From Caenorhabditis remanei (Eukaryota; Nematoda; Chromadorea; Rhabditida; Rhabditidae), in contig NC_071330.1 of assembly GCF_010183535.1 (NCBI RefSeq), positions 1,249,217 to 1,313,216 of the forward strand: DNA of 64,000 nucleotides. Reading direction: 5' to 3'. Each line of letters opens with the position of its first letter. The stretch's first letter is position 1. Made by a program: the position numbers and the translations under genes. The notes under the pieces are model-generated. The model saw only the letters and a program-made list of their open reading frames with translations. It was not told where the DNA came from and did no database searches. Shown here piece by piece: positions 9,741 to 22,660 of the stretch.

Positions 9741-12700
9741 ACATGCCTATAGCTTAATTGACAACTTTCGAATAGCTCTCATAGATAACGAGATAGAGGA
9801 AAGAGACGCAGAGAAGCTAGAGTGTCTCGTTGTCTGCGCCCTCTCTCTAGCTTCTAACGCTTATAACTCGAGAATGGGCGGTGCTATCAAAAAGATGTAA
9901 ACTGAAGAAATGTGTAGAATTTTATGTAGATCACTTTTGTAGTTAACAAATTTTTGATAGCGCTGCCCGTTCCTGAGATATGAGCGGTAGAAGAAGAGAG
10001 AGGATGCAAACACTCTATCACTTGTCTTCTACTGCTCATAACTTAAGAACGGGCGGTTTTATCAAAAAGATGCCAAATAACAAAATGTGCAGAATTTTAT
10101 GCACATCATTTTTGTAGTTAACTAAGTTTTTGTATCTTTTGTTAATTTTGAAATACAAGCGTTGGAACGTAAGTTAATAGAAAAATCTGTAGCTGCTGTA
10201 TCTCATTGCTATCGGAAGTTGACAAAATGGTTAAAACGCCAAATTTTAGCCAGATTATTTTAATATAAATAGAAATATCCGACAGTATATGACACCGGAC
10301 CACGCTGTCTCAAAATGACCGGAACTATGAATGAATGACTGAAAGAATGACAGAAAACAACACAATGAGAGAGAAGAAGAGATGGAGAAATAGACAGCTA
10401 GAAAAAATAGTAGTGGGCGGAGTTACAACAGGAAACCACTGAATGATTAGAGATCATGTTGTTCTGTTGTTGTTTACAAGCATATTACTCATCTGGGAAT
10501 TAGGAAATAGAGAATTCTGGAGAAATCCTAAGAAAAAATGATGGAAATGAATAACCTGACTGGATTTGAAAAATCAGCTGGAGAGAGCTTTCCTGACATA
10601 TCAAAAATGTTTTGAAATTCCGTCTTGAACTATGTTGAAAACTAATAGTAAGAAAAAAACCTGTCTATTTTCAAAAGTCTGTATGAATTTTATATTATTG
10701 TGTTTCTCAAATTTCCTTTTCCATTTTTGTAGTTGACAACTTTTTGATAGCTCCGCCTGTTTTTGAGTTATAAGCGCTACAAGTTGAAAGACTGAAAGAC
10801 GCAGAAAAGCTAGAGTGTCTCGTTGTCTGCGCGCTCTCCCTCTCGCTCACTTAACTTCTACCGCTTATATCTCAAGAACGGGCGGCGCTATCAAAAAGTT
10901 ATTTACTATAAAAATGTAGACCGTACAATTTTACACATTTCTTTAGTGGACAACTTTTTGATAGCACCGCCCGTTCTTGAGATATAAACACTAGAAGAAG
11001 CTACAGAGAGAGAGAGCGCAGACAACGAGACACTCTAGATTTTCTGCGTCTCTTCACTCTAGCAGTGAGAAGTATCAAATTGTAGTCACCTACAAAAATA
11101 AAGAACTACACTCTAAACTTCAAAGGAGAAAGTCTGGCGTGCCGTCGGCGCGTTTCAGACTAAACATACAAATATTAAAAGTCACTAAACGAATGAGGGT
11201 TTAGAGCGTTTTTGCCAAATTTTCGAATCAAAAAATGAGTAGATTGGAAAAAGAAAGTGGTCACTCTCTCTCTCTCAACTATTCATGAAAATCGAATCAA
11301 AATGAAAAGCCTGGGGTCCCTGGCCACTGCCATCGAAGTGTGTAATACTAAAAAGTCGAAAAATCGCAAAGAAACGAGAGAGAGAGAGAGAGACAAAAAA
11401 ACGACTGAAAACAGATGGCTTCTTGGAGAAGTCCCGTTTACTACCCCCACCACTTCTCCCTCCCCAATTGTTACAACCCTTCGTGAAGAATCTTGCGGTC
11501 AGAAGACCTTGAAGAAGCATTCACAGTTAACCCCAGAACTTAAATTAGAAAAACTTTTCCCTTTTGTGTATTTTCCACATTTCAAATTGGCTTTTTAATG
11601 GTCTATTAGGCAAAGTAATCGTGAGGTTGGCGTGCCTTGGGCGCGTTTTGAGGGAAGTTGGTTGGTCTTGGCTGGCGTGCCATTGACGCGATGTCCAGAT
11701 GTCCAGTTTTTAAACTATTTATGCAAAACTGGCGTGCCTTAGGCGCGTTATAAACGGACTTCTGAATTTCTAGATATCCAAACTGTCTGGCGTGTCTTTG
11801 GCGTGTTTTCAGCAAAAATCGCATTATATTCAGGAAATTTGGGTTTTATTTGGCGCAAATTGAATATAGTATTATAATAACCTGATTTGTTCTGAAAACG
11901 TGTCAAAGGTGCACCAGAACATCTACAATTCTATGAAAATGACCCATCATTTTGAGGGGAAGGGTTTCAGAAAACGCGCCGACGATGCGCCAGACTTTCT
12001 AGTTTCGAATTTTCTTTTTTATAATTGACAACTTTTGAATAGCTCACATAGATAACGAGATGAGGAAGGAGACGCAGAGAAGCTAGAGTGTCTCGTTGTC
12101 TGCGTTCTCTCTGTGGCTTCTACCGCTTATAACTCAAGAACGGGCGGTACTATCCAAAAGTTGTTCACTAAAGAAATGTGTAAAATTTAATGTGGATTAT
12201 TTTTGTAATTAATAACGTTTTGATAGCGCCGCCCGTTCCTGAGATATAAGCGGTAGAAGAGGAGAAAGAAAGAGAGGGTGCACTCCCTTATACTTCTAGC
12301 GCCTATATCTCTAGAACGGGCAATGCTATCAAAAAAATGTCAACTACAAAAATGAAGATCAGGATTAGTGAAGCACAATAATATAAAAGTCGAAAAAATA
12401 GACCAGCAAAGAAACAAATTACAACATTTTGAAGGTTGACAGTTCTTTTTCAGTTTTGAACATAGTTTTGAACATGGTTCAAGACGGAATTTCAAAATTT
12501 TCTAAATATGCCTAGAAAGCTGACGTCACAAGGATTTTGAATTCATTTTAAAACTTTGTGTATCATTAATATCAAAAAAGTTACAACGCTTTTTGTCAAT
12601 AATAGGATAGGAACCGGTAGACTTTTTTAAAGCCAATTGCAGAAGAGGAACACCAAAGGTTAGGTGCCAAAAAGTAAGTAGTGTCTGAAGAGATGCCTCT

Positions 12701-13870
12701 CGAAGAACAGTTCCTCATCTTCCTAGTCATTTCCCGAGAAAAAGTGTTGACATAGGTTCAAGGAGTTGAGAGGGAAGCTTCCCCCTTAAACAAATATCAG
12801 TGGCTTACGAGATCTATGAGATCTTTTTTATATTATTGGCAAGGTAAAGAGTCTCGGAGGGGAAAGAAGAACACACTACTGTGTGTGTGACTTTGTTTGT
12901 TGGGGTCGGGTAGTTGATAGGAATTGAGTAATAGAAGAAAAGTTGGTAAGGGTTACTCTAAAATCACCAAACTTTGAGAATTTGTCTCGTGATCCTAAAT
13001 AGTCAAGCGGGTTCCAATTTGTGATATGTTATAGAACAAACCCTAATCTTTATTTTTGTAGTTGATACCTTTTTTATAGCTCTTAACGCTGAAGCGGCAA
13101 GACGCAGAGAAGTTAGAGTGCCTAGTTGTCTGCGCGCTCTATACTGGTTCTATTACTTGACAAAAAGCCCTATAACTTTACAAGTTTTAATGATAACCAA
13201 AATTTAAAAATGGATTCCGAATCCTTATGACGTCAGGTTTCCAGGCATATTAAAATTGTTTGAAATTTCGTCTTGAACAATGTTAAAAACTGAAAAAAAT
13301 AAGTGTCAACCTTCAAAATGCTGTAATTTTTTTCCTTTTTGGCCAATTTGTTTGTATTTTATATTATTGTGTTTCACAAATACTAATCTCCATTTTCGTA
13401 GTTGACAACTTCTTGATAGCACCGCCCGTTCTTGAGATACAAGCGGTAGAAGTCTCTCCTTTTCTACCGCATATATCTCAAGAACGGGCGGCGCTATCAA
13501 AAAGTTGTTAATTACAAAAATAATCTACATGAAATTTTACACATTTCATTAGTTGACAACTTTTTGATAAAACCGCCCGTTCTTAAGTTATGAGCAGTAG
13601 AAGACAAGTGATAGAGTGTTTGCATCCTCTCTCTTCTTCTACCGCTCATATCTCAGGAACGGGCAGCGCTATCAAAAATTTGTTAACTACAAAAGTGATC
13701 TACATAAAATTCTACACATTTCTTCAGTTTACATCTTTTTGATAGCACCGCCCATTCTCGAGTTATAAGCGCTAGAAGCTACAGAGAGGGTGCAGACAAC
13801 GAGACACTCTAGCTTCTCTGCGTCTCCTTCCTCTATCTCGTGATCTACGTGAAAAATCCAAAAGTCATGA
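9740..13870. repeat. Cluster of the hairpin repeat family in intergenic DNA
   Basis: Further modules of the same family as in the F-box introns. GCAGAC / TCTCTGCGTC cores are visible near 9795, 10799, 11017, 12068, 13093 and 13795, flanked by GTTGACAACTTTTTGATAGC and CGCCCGTTCTTGAGATA in inverted order. Between modules are AT-rich stretches, including two related segments (10270-10720 and 12360-13380) that look like inverted copies of one longer unit. I find no exon with family similarity here. Confidence 0.75.
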
Positions 13871-15770
13871 ATCACAAAAATGAAGCTATAGGCATGTTGA
13901 AACTATATTCACTACTTCCATATTAAAAAGTCTGGCGCGTCGTCGGCGCGTTTTCTGAAACCCTTCTCCTCAAAATGATGGTCATTTTCACAGAATTGAA
14001 GACTCTGGCGCACCTTTGACGCGTTTCAAGAAAAGTTAAGTGAGTTATTACTTTTGCTAAAGGAGCGCCAGGTAAAACTCAAATTTCCTGAATATAGTCC
14101 AAATTTTTGTTGAAAACGCGGCAAAGGCACGCCAGACAGTCAGGAAATGTTTAACACGCGCCCTAGGCGCGCCAGTTACCACGGATAGTTTAAAAACTGG
14201 ACATCTGGACATCGATACAAATCGATTTTCAAAAAACAAAAACGCGCCCAAGGCACGCCAGACCTAAAATTACTTTGTGTCCATTAAAAATAAACCATTA
14301 AAAAGCCAAATTCAAATGTGGAAAGTTCACAAAAAGGGAGAAAGTTTTTCTAATTTAAGTTCTAGTGCTATGCAGACCCGAACGCGCCGAAGGTGCGCCA
14401 GACTCACAAATTGAAAACCAAACAGTTTGGAACCATATGACTTGGAAACAATGAACACTTTATCACAAGTTTCTAGTTTCCCTTCTTTCAACTGATAATT
14501 GAAGTGTTTGATGGACCGTGAAAGGGGAATAGAAAACGAGTAGGGGTCAAATATAGAGAGAAAATGGACTGGAATATTGGGGGTATTATAGACGAAAGAA
14601 GTGAAAGTGTGATATAAGAGAAGGGGAGGGAGGACGAGAAGCCCCCTCTCTTACCTATTGATGACAATGTGTGGAAACTGGTTTTTTCGGTTTTGAATGG
14701 GAAAAGTGGGGGGGGGGGGGGGAGGGGACGAGAATTATAGCAAGTGCGCTCTAGTGAAATCAGATTAGAGATTTGGAAAGCGCGCTCTAGTGAACCTCAA
14801 CTTATTGGCACGCGCTCTACCGTAACAATGGAAAATTGTGTGCGAAATTGAGAGACTCAGAGAAATAGAGACAAGGGATTTCGGTGGAGCGCAGTTGTGA
14901 GAACTGTGCCGAGGTTTGAATGGGAAAACGGAGGGACGAGAATTATAGCAAGCGCGCTCTAGTGAAATTAGATTAGAAATTTGGAAAGCGCGCTCACTGT
15001 GAGCAAGTGCGCTCTAGTGAACGCCAGGAGAAAAATAAATGAGCAATTGCGCTCCAATGAAGTCTTATTTAGAAGTATCGTTGCAAACGCGCCCTACCGA
15101 ACTGATTTTTGGCTTCAAAAAATAAACCTTTTTTTTGCACATTTTTTCAATTTTTTAGCGAAAATGTGAACATTTTTGATGATTTTCCAGAATTTTCTCT
15201 AATTCTGAATGAGAGTCGAAAATTTGAAATTCAAAAAATTCAAATAAATTTTAAACTTGAATTTTTCAACCCTTGATATGGAAAAGATGAATTTCTGAAA
15301 ACGCGTCAAAGACACCCCAGACTCTGTTCAAAAACTGGACTTTCAAAAATCTGAAAAACGCGCCAACGGCACACCAGTAGAGGTTCAAAATGTTTTAAAA
15401 AATAAGAAAGTTTCAACCAGTAAAACGCGCCGGTAGCACGCCAGACACAATGGAGAAATAAAATGGATGAAAGGCATTAAGTACACAGGTAAATGTTACG
15501 CTTCTATCAACCACAAGTTTCAAAAACGCGTCCAAGGCGCGCCAGCTGAGAACCAAAGAGCCTATATGACAACTTCAGCTCATGCTTCTACAAAAAACTG
15601 AAAACGCGCCGAAGGTGCGCCAGTCTCTTTCTAAAGCTATCAATAAGTAGTTCAAGTATAAGATGTTTCAAAAACGCGTGAAAGGCACGCCAGCCAGTCA
15701 CAACTTTTGAACAGCCTATCTGCTAGCAAGGAATTTGAAAAACGAGTCAAAGGCGCGCCAGCCTCTCTCT
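11610..15770. repeat. Dispersed ACGCGYCRAAGGCRCGCCAG motif cluster
   Basis: About 20 copies of a ~22-bp motif, consensus AACGCGCCAAAGGCACGCCA or its complement, spaced 50-200 bp apart (for example 11625, 11675, 11730, 13935, 14005, 14120, 14240, 14380, 15300, 15350, 15425, 15530, 15600, 15680, 15740). Each half is GC-rich while the spacers are AT-rich and unrelated. The motif recurs at 38250-41190 in the exo-1 introns. Confidence 0.8.
14700..15110. repeat. GCGCTCTA motif cluster and G-tract
   Basis: A run of about 14 G at 14710, then repeated AAGCGCGCTCTAGTGAA-type words on an ATTAGAAATTTGGAAA background, two copies of which (14735 and 14945) extend over more than 50 bp. No coding capacity. 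Confidence 0.7.
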
Positions 15771-16160
15771 CTGATATTTACAAACTAGAAACATGAGAGC
15801 TGCTGTGGACGATCCCTTCCTACTATTATTTGTTTATTTATCCGTTTTTCTTTTCATTTTTTGTGTGAAAGGGGGGGGATGGAGTAAGTGTAAGTGAGAA
15901 GAAGAACTAGTTGAGTTAACACGGGAAGGATGAGAAAGTGTGTTTGGAGATATTTATCTTTTGGCAACTTCTTCTTCTTTTTTGAATAGTGAAAGGGGAT
16001 GTAGGGGAGGAGGAGGAGAAAGCGTTTTGCATATGTGTTGTGTTGTTGCCCTTCATTTGATTTATGGGCAAAGCTGTTTTAGAAAGAGATGAAAGGGGAG
16101 GGCATTTTTTGGAATCTAGAAGAAGAAAACACAAGTTTTTAGTCGGAGCTTGACCTAATA
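15771..16160. other. Noncoding spacer
   Basis: AT-rich and purine-rich DNA with a short G-tract (15870). Nothing recognisable on either strand. Confidence 0.4.
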
Positions 16161-16385
16161 AAGATAGACTTATAAGTACACAGAGCCGAGCGCGTAACTC
16201 CTTTGAAACGCAATGTTATGAGCTGAAAATCATACCAAAATGTAGATCTCCCCGAGTTGTAGGTCAGTGATCTACTAATATCTAGTCGTAAATGTTTCGC
16301 GGGACATAATATTGAGTTTTAAACATGTTACCCGCCGGCTAGTGTCGGAAAGATTGCAGGTTCGAGCCCCTGAGTCACCATATCA
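16160..16385. repeat. Degenerate MITE ending in a tRNA 3'-half-like sequence
   Basis: Contains diverged versions of the ATGAGCTGAAAAT..CCAAAATGTAGATCTC block of the 1729-3042 family. It ends in AGGTTCGAGCCCCTGAGTCA followed by CCA, which has a tRNA B-box (GGTTCGAGCCC) and a terminal CACCA. The 5' half of a tRNA is not present. Confidence 0.55.
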
Positions 16386-16682
16386 AAGAAGAAGTAACAC
16401 GGACCACTTTTTGAGGTTATATATTGTGCCTATTCATAAGGAAGCAAAAAAAAAACAAAAAGCCATTTTTATTACTAGCAAAAAATAGTATTTTCTTTTT
16501 TGCTACCTTGTGAACAGGTACATAAAAACCCAAATGTATTGTGAAGAAATATATACCGTAAAAACTGTATTATAACGGCACCCTATCTATACTCAGAGTT
16601 CAAGAATGTGATTATCCCTGTGTTTTTTTTTTAAATATGACGTCATGCCGTTATAGTACAGTATTTACTGTAGATGAGTATC

Positions 16683-17842
16683 AGAGTTGCGCGGCCCATA
16701 CTCCCAGGGGGCATTGGGACAGGGGGCATCGTGCTCATAGGGGCATTCACTCAGAGGGGTCACTAAATCTTAGGGGGCATTTCACTGATACTCTTAGGGG
16801 TCATTTCTCATATGCTCATAGGGGACATTGACCCTCATTCTCAGAAGGGTCATCGAAATTCTCAGAGGGGGCATCAATATTTTCAGAAGAGGAATCAGCT
16901 TTCTCAGAAGTGTCATCAGAAAAATTGCTATAAAAGTTGAATAAGGTTAGTTTTCGATAATTTGATGGCCAGATAAACTTGATTTAGCGTGCTTTGAGAA
17001 ATTTGGCAGAAACTCAATGACAAGAAAGACTCATCGACTTCACATTTGTTTTAGCCCAATGATGTGACGCTAGATATTAGAGATTCTGAAATGCCATCAA
17101 AAATCATTCACAACATTCCCCATCTTTCTAATATGTCAGAAATGCCGCGAGCTTTTAATCTATGAAAAGTATTTCGAAATGCACAAATAAATTATAACTA
17201 GTGTCGTTTTGAATACAGTTGAAAAAAGAGACTGAGACTTGAAGTTTTTAGTTAGATAAACAATTTAAATTTTGAGACAATTAGTGAGGCTGTGGCACAT
17301 GCTCAAAGCTGACTGCTTTTTAACTAAAAACTGCGAGTATCGCGTTCTTTTTGGAGAGTACTGTAGATATAGTCAATGAGAGATTGTCAATGATGAGTAG
17401 TGTAGTCAATGAGAAAAATGAAGTCATTGCGCCGTGTATTCAATGATTTTTTGCCGATAAATTTCACAATGATTAAATAGATGTTTTTTTGAAAAGTTAC
17501 TAATGACACTGATTATTTCAAAACATCTTCTACGAAAAGATTATCCCGTTTATCTGGCCATCAAATTATCGAAAACTAACCTTATTCAACTTTTATAGCA
17601 ATTTTTCTGATGACACTTCTGAGAAAGCTGATTCCTCTTCTGAAAATATTGATGCCCCCTCTGAGAATTTCGATGACCCCTCTGAGAATGAGGGTCAATG
17701 TCCCCTATGAGCATATGAGAAATGACCCCTAAGAGTATCAGTGAAATGCCCCCTAAGATTTAGTGACCCCTCTGAGTGAATGCCCCTATGAGCACGATGC
17801 CCCCTGTCCCAATGCCCCCTGGGAGTATGGGCCGAGTTGCGC
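16683..17842. mobile_element. 1.16-kb palindromic element with GGGGGCAT minisatellite arms
   Basis: Left arm 16690-16980 and right arm about 17545-17835 are near-perfect inverted copies. The outer ends are GCGCGGCCCATACTCCC and GGGAGTATGGGCC. Each arm holds about 12 copies of a ~22-bp unit, CTCAGAGGGGGCATY. The ~560-bp centre is AT-rich without an ORF. It looks like a non-autonomous DNA transposon or foldback element. Its outer GAGTTGCGCGG also borders the CTTCCG minisatellite. Confidence 0.8.
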
Positions 17843-17935
17843 GGAAGTTATTTTTTCTAAAACGGAAGTCGGAAGTAAAATTTTGAAAACGGAAGTCGGA
17901 AGTCGGAAGTCGGAATTCCGCGCAACTCTGATGAG
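17834..17935. repeat. GGAAGTCGGAAGT minisatellite, second location
   Basis: Reverse-orientation copy of the 3750-4330 array: AACGGAAGTCGGAAGT units ending in CGGAATTCCGCGCAACTCTG. It directly abuts the right end of the 1.16-kb palindrome. Confidence 0.8.
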
Positions 17936-20330
17936 TATATCTCTTTTGGCAAAAAACATTTTCGCACAGAAATTGCATAGCACGTACTTGGCGATGCTCT
18001 GAAACTGTAACAATTTTTAAGAATTGATATAATGCTGAAAATCTCATCTCTCAAAAAATCTGCTTTTCTGTATCAAAAAAGTCAATTTCTGACAAATTCG
18101 ACAGAGAATTTGATTTTCCGCAATTCTGATGGATGGGATTGAATCGGCTTCACGTTACTTGCAGTTTTTTTCGCTGTGTGGTGAACCGTGATATTTAGAA
18201 AATAACGGCAAAAAAGATAAAATAACTAGCGAACGAGAACACCAGTGACAACTAAACTAAAAGCACTAAATAACAGTTGTATCGTTGGCTTATATACTAA
18301 CTAATTAACATATAAGCCAACGGTGCATTAATAATAGTTATCATATTTAAAACGTATGTGGGGTTTGTCCGGATGTCGGATTTGAGTTTTTGAACTTTTT
18401 TCACTACAATTTATTTTTGCAAAAATTGGGGCCGAACTGTTGCAAGACTCCTTCTGATTTCAAAATTTGTCCTTTTTTTGTAGAAAAAAATGTCTGAACC
18501 TTGAAAATTTATTCAAATTTCTCAAACGAAAAAAATTGTAGCTCAGGCTGATAGCTGTAACGAGTCACAGGGTATACTGTAATAGTGTTGAACTAGTTCG
18601 CTCTATTTATAACCGTACGATCATTAGGGTTACGGTGAGGGCTGGTATTCACCGTACCAATTTTCGTATTCTTCCTTGGCAAGTAGCGGGAACTGACGGA
18701 AGAGATCATTAAATATTATGTTTTCAATAAATAGAAAGGGGCGTGTCGGACATCTGGACATCTGGACTTACAGATTGACATACATATATACTTAAGACAT
18801 CCGTACACCTTAAGACACCTTAAGAAATCCAGACAATCTGAACGCGTCGAAGGCGCACCAGATAACTCCTGTCGTATTAAGAACACGTCAAATTTCGTTA
18901 TTTCGCAAAACTTTTCAAAAAAAAAAAACTCAGAATGTTTCTCAATTCTTTATCTCCCCTCAAAATCTTTTTGTTTTTGAAAAAAAAGGAGAAAAATCTC
19001 AAAAACCAAGGTAACTAACATCGAAGTAACCAATAACCACCGGTGTCCCTTTATACTCTTCCCTGAGATTTCCCTTTCTAGGCTAGAAAAAGAGAAAATA
19101 GATTATTTGTTTAGATAAGAGAGGGACTACAGATACTACAACTAGTAGTACTACTACTACTGTAGACACCAATCAAGGTTAGAGATTTGAAAAAGTGAAA
19201 AAAAAGTGAAGACCGGATTTTATCTCTGAAAAAGATCTTGCTGGAACGGAAAGTCACTTTCTCTTTTTTTCGGGGGCGCCGTCGACGCGTTTTCAGACAT
19301 CCGGTACAGCAAAAATGCAATCGCGCTCTATTGATAGTTCTCACAATTTCCATTTTTCCAGGTCCCAGTGGAGCACGTTTGCAGCATCTCCGATTTCATA
19401 TTTCTTCTCTGAATAAACAATTATATGTATACATTTATTTATAAACATTTCATTTTTCATCGATAAGGTTTTTTCACATTTTATTTGTTAGCACAATAAT
19501 TTTTATATTTTTCGATAAGATAAGAATACTGACCGATTGATATAAAATGGGTATTTCACTGTGTTTACTTGTGTTATTACGATTTTTGTGCGGTTTTTCT
19601 TATGGAAAAAGTTATATTTTGAACTAAATTCAATAAAAACAAATGAAAAACTGTGTTCGCTGTGGGACCCGCGAAAATTTTTTGCTATGCGCCTTTAAAG
19701 ATTACGGTAGGTATTTTTACCGCGAACATTTATTTTTCAAACTGTTCTTACCGAATTTTCGGTTTTTCCCGATTTTTTTCGATTTTTCTTACTTTTTCGC
19801 TTTTATAAAGCAGTAATAGATTCTAAAATACCTAAATATCAGTCTGACAGCAGTGAAAATCACATTTTTATCTATTTTCGTGCAAATTTTCTGTCAGTTA
19901 GCGGTCATTTTGTGGTCACAATTGTTGATAAGTCATGCGCTCTATTTTCATCAAAAAAACGCTCATGACTTGTATTTCAGAACCATTTTTATTATTGTCA
20001 TTGACTGGAAACTGCGATTTTGGTTGCTTTCAGAATTTTCAAGTTTTTCTGCAACTTTGATTCACAATTGTATAAATGTTTTTCTCAAAACGGCAATTTT
20101 TTCTTTCAAACACTATTATTTTTGCTTCAAAACTCTTCAGAAAGCGTCTAAAACAGTAAAAAATATAGTGGTTTTAAAAAAAATTATTTTCGTGGTGAGA
20201 CCCACTTCACATTTTTGTCTATGCGCCTTTAAATCTTACTGTACTTTGTTGGCGCGAAGCCTCAATTTTCAAACTTTTTCTTTCATTTTTCGTGGTTTTT
20301 CAGCGATTTTCCCTCGAAAAATCTCGAATT
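17936..20330. other. Intergenic DNA upstream of glucosamine-6-phosphate isomerase
   Basis: AT-rich. It includes a short perfect hairpin with 12-bp arms CGTTGGCTTATAT/ATATAAGCCAACG (18283-18334), one CGCGTCGAAGGCGCACCAG motif (18842), and two copies of a nematode-type CTATGCGCCTTTAAA repeat (19686, 20219). At 19353-19396 a TTTTTCCAG acceptor is followed by 16 open codons, a stop and AATAAA, so a last exon of an unseen plus-strand gene is possible but unsupported. Confidence 0.45.
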
Positions 20331-20343
20331 TCCAGCTCTAACA

Positions 20344-22001
20344 ATGAAACTAATCATCGAGGACGATGCCGCACAAGTCGCCGACTTTGCCGCTCGCTAC
20401 GTAGCCAGAAAAATCGCGGAGGCAACGGAAAAAGGCAAATTTTTCGTGTTGGGACTGCCAACCGGCTCGACACCACTCGGAATGTACAAAAAACTAATCG
20501 AATTCTATAAAGCCGGAGTGATTTCGTTCGAAATGGTCAAAACTTTCAATATGGATGAGTATGTTGGTAAGGGAACACTAATAATGCGATATTTGACTGG
20601 AAAATTTGGTTTTTGTCCGATTTTTATTAAATTTTTACTATTTTTCGCTCAAAAACACGATTTTTCAGCTTAAAACTTCTAATTTTTCGAATTTTTAGAC
20701 CTGCCACGTGACCATCCGGAGTCGTATCACTCATTCATGTTCGACAACTTCTTCCGACACATCGATATTCAACCTGCCAATGTATACATTATTTTTGTCA
20801 TTTTTGTGATTTTCTGGTGGTTTTTAATGCGAAAACCCCCTTTTAGTAGTAAAAAAACTAAAAAATTTTAAATTTTCGGAAAAAATTCGAGGAAAACACT
20901 TATTTCTGTCGCGAAATCATCATATTTCGTTGTTTTTTGCGAAAATTAAGCACATGAGCAAATGATGCTAAAATTTCAGTTCCAAATGTCTTAAAATGAT
21001 GCAAAAGATGATTTTTGACCGATTTTTTGTTAGATTTTCGCATTTTCAAGTAGATTTTGACTGAAAAACTGGTAAATTCCATATTTTCAGCGTAATTTTT
21101 GCGAAAAAGATAAAAAACTCGCAATTTTAATGTTTTTTACGATTTTTCGACTTTTTTTGTTGCTATTTTTGTAAAATCATCCAGAATCATCAAAAAACAT
21201 TTCATCTCGCGAATTTTTGCAAAACGAAACCAAAAACTTGACATTTCTTGTGAAAAACTTGATTTTTTGCGATTTCTGGACATTTTTTGACGATTTTCAG
21301 CAAACAGGTGACACTTTATCACTCTAAAGTTTGAAAATTCTCAATTTTCCTCTCTGAAATTCAAAATTTCTGAATTTTCCTGCATTTCCCCCTTCAAAAC
21401 CACCGATTCCCTATTCCAGATTCACATTCTCGACGGAAACACATCGGATCACGAGAAGGAGTGTGAGGAGTACGAGAAGAAGATTCTCGAAGCGGGCGGT
21501 ATCGATTTATTTATCGGTGGAATCGGTCCGGACGGTCATATCGCATTCAACGAGCCGGGGAGTTCGTTGGCCAGTCGGACACGTATTAAGACACTCAATG
21601 AGGATACTATACAGGTAGGTGTAAAGGTGCTCTAGTGGACGGGTGCGGTGGAGCGCGTTTGCCTCAGTTCTGTAGAGCGCATTTCCAAATTTTTGCAGGC
21701 AAACGCTCGTTTCTTCGGCGGAGACTTGTCGAAAGTGCCAACTCAAGCGCTAACCGTCGGCGTTCAAACCGTAATGGACGCTCGTGAAGTTATGATTCTC
21801 ATCACGGGATCCCACAAAGCGCTCGCCCTCCACCAAGCCATCGAATGCGGAATCTCCCATATGTGTACCGTTTCGGCGATGCAAATGCACAAATGTGCCA
21901 CGTTCGTCGCTGACGAAGACGCCACGTTGGAGTTGAAAGTGAAGACGGTCAAATTTTTCAAGGGATTGATGACGCATCACCGGAAACTTGTCGAGTTTTA
22001 A
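20344..22001 (+). CDS. Glucosamine-6-phosphate isomerase/deaminase
   Basis: Exons 20344-20566, 20699-20781, 21420-21614 and 21699-22001 join in frame to 267 aa, normal for the NagB/GNPDA family. The cytosolic enzyme converts glucosamine-6-phosphate to fructose-6-phosphate and ammonia, setting hexosamine flow toward glycolysis or chitin and glycan synthesis. Family signatures are [11 protein letters not shown] (phosphate loop, about residues 38-48), NMDEY with Asp71, and [12 protein letters not shown] with Asp140, His142 and Glu147; in E. coli NagB the equivalents are Asp72, Asp141, His143 and Glu148. The start ATG lies 9 bases after TTTCCAG, fitting trans-splicing. AATAAA is at 22107. The C. 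elegans counterpart should be T03F6.3 (from memory). The long intron 20782-21419 is plain AT-rich DNA. Confidence 0.96.
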
Positions 22002-22130
22002 ATCGATTTACTAAATAATTATGTATTTTTATACTATCTATACCATTCACTTTTCTGTATCAATGTCTATCTTGTAACCCTATCTTTTTGTCCAACTGGA
22101 AATCGAAATAAAGAAAGAAAAAAAGAAATG

Positions 22131-22205
22131 GACGAGTGGGGACTTGAACCAAAGACCCGTCAGGTGAAAGGCAAAAGCTTTACCATCTAAGCCAGATGAC
22201 TCACT
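22131..22205 (-). pseudogene. tRNA-like sequence (tRNA pseudogene or SINE head)
   Basis: On the minus strand a good A-box/D-arm (GGCTTAGATGGTAAAGC), a loop CTTTCAC that matches tRNA-Glu(TTC) loops, and a B-box (GGTTCAAGTCC) occur at tRNA spacing, and a T-rich tail follows. The acceptor and anticodon stems do not pair, so it is not a working tRNA. It lies just after the polyadenylation signal of the isomerase gene. Confidence 0.5.
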
Positions 22206-22234
22206 AATGATACAAGGAAAGAGGCAATATAAGT

Positions 22235-22385
22235 GCGCGTGGTAAAGAGGAAACTTCCCTGCAGTGTTATCACTGCCTTGCGTTCTGAGCCGCGGTTGCG
22301 CACCCATGGTGTAGGGGATAGCAACTCTGTCCGCCAAAAAAACTACCGAAGTTCGATTCCTACTACCTGGAATATTTTTTTGCTC
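22235..22385 (+). mobile_element. tRNA-derived SINE-like copy 1
   Basis: The head GTTATCACTGCCTTGCGTTC is followed by a tRNA-like body with A-box TGGTGTAGGGGATAGC and B-box GTTCGATTCCT about 45 bases apart, then a T-rich tail. Three sister copies lie within 2.3 kb. Stem pairing is lost. Confidence 0.7.
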
Positions 22386-22660
22386 TTTTTAATTATGCAT
22401 AATTTCTACTTTTAAATGAAATTTCGGGGATTTTTTCGGTTTTTCAAAAAAAAAAGTTGAAAATTTTTGTCAGCAATTTATCACAGATCAGAGCACAACT
22501 GTTCCCTTCTCCGCCTTGCTCTCTTTCTCAATTTTTACACTTTCAACTAACCCCATCAACTCTTGGTCACTCTCTCTCGTGCTCCACCTCCCTCTCTTCA
22601 TCACCTCATTCCATCTCGAATTTCCATCTGATTTTATTAGTATTCTCTTCTCTTCGGGGG

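Noticed and set aside
11257..11598. 113-codon plus-strand frame as a gene
   Set aside because: Low-complexity (Ser/Thr/Arg runs from GAGAGA tracts), no splice signals or similarity, and located among repeats.
19853..20341. 162-codon frame upstream of the isomerase
   Set aside because: Phe-rich translation of AT-rich DNA containing a repeat (CTATGCGCCTTTAAA). It ends at the isomerase trans-splice site and looks like promoter or 5' flank.
22131..22205. Functional tRNA-Glu on the minus strand
   Set aside because: The D-arm, anticodon loop and T-loop fit, but acceptor and anticodon stems do not pair.
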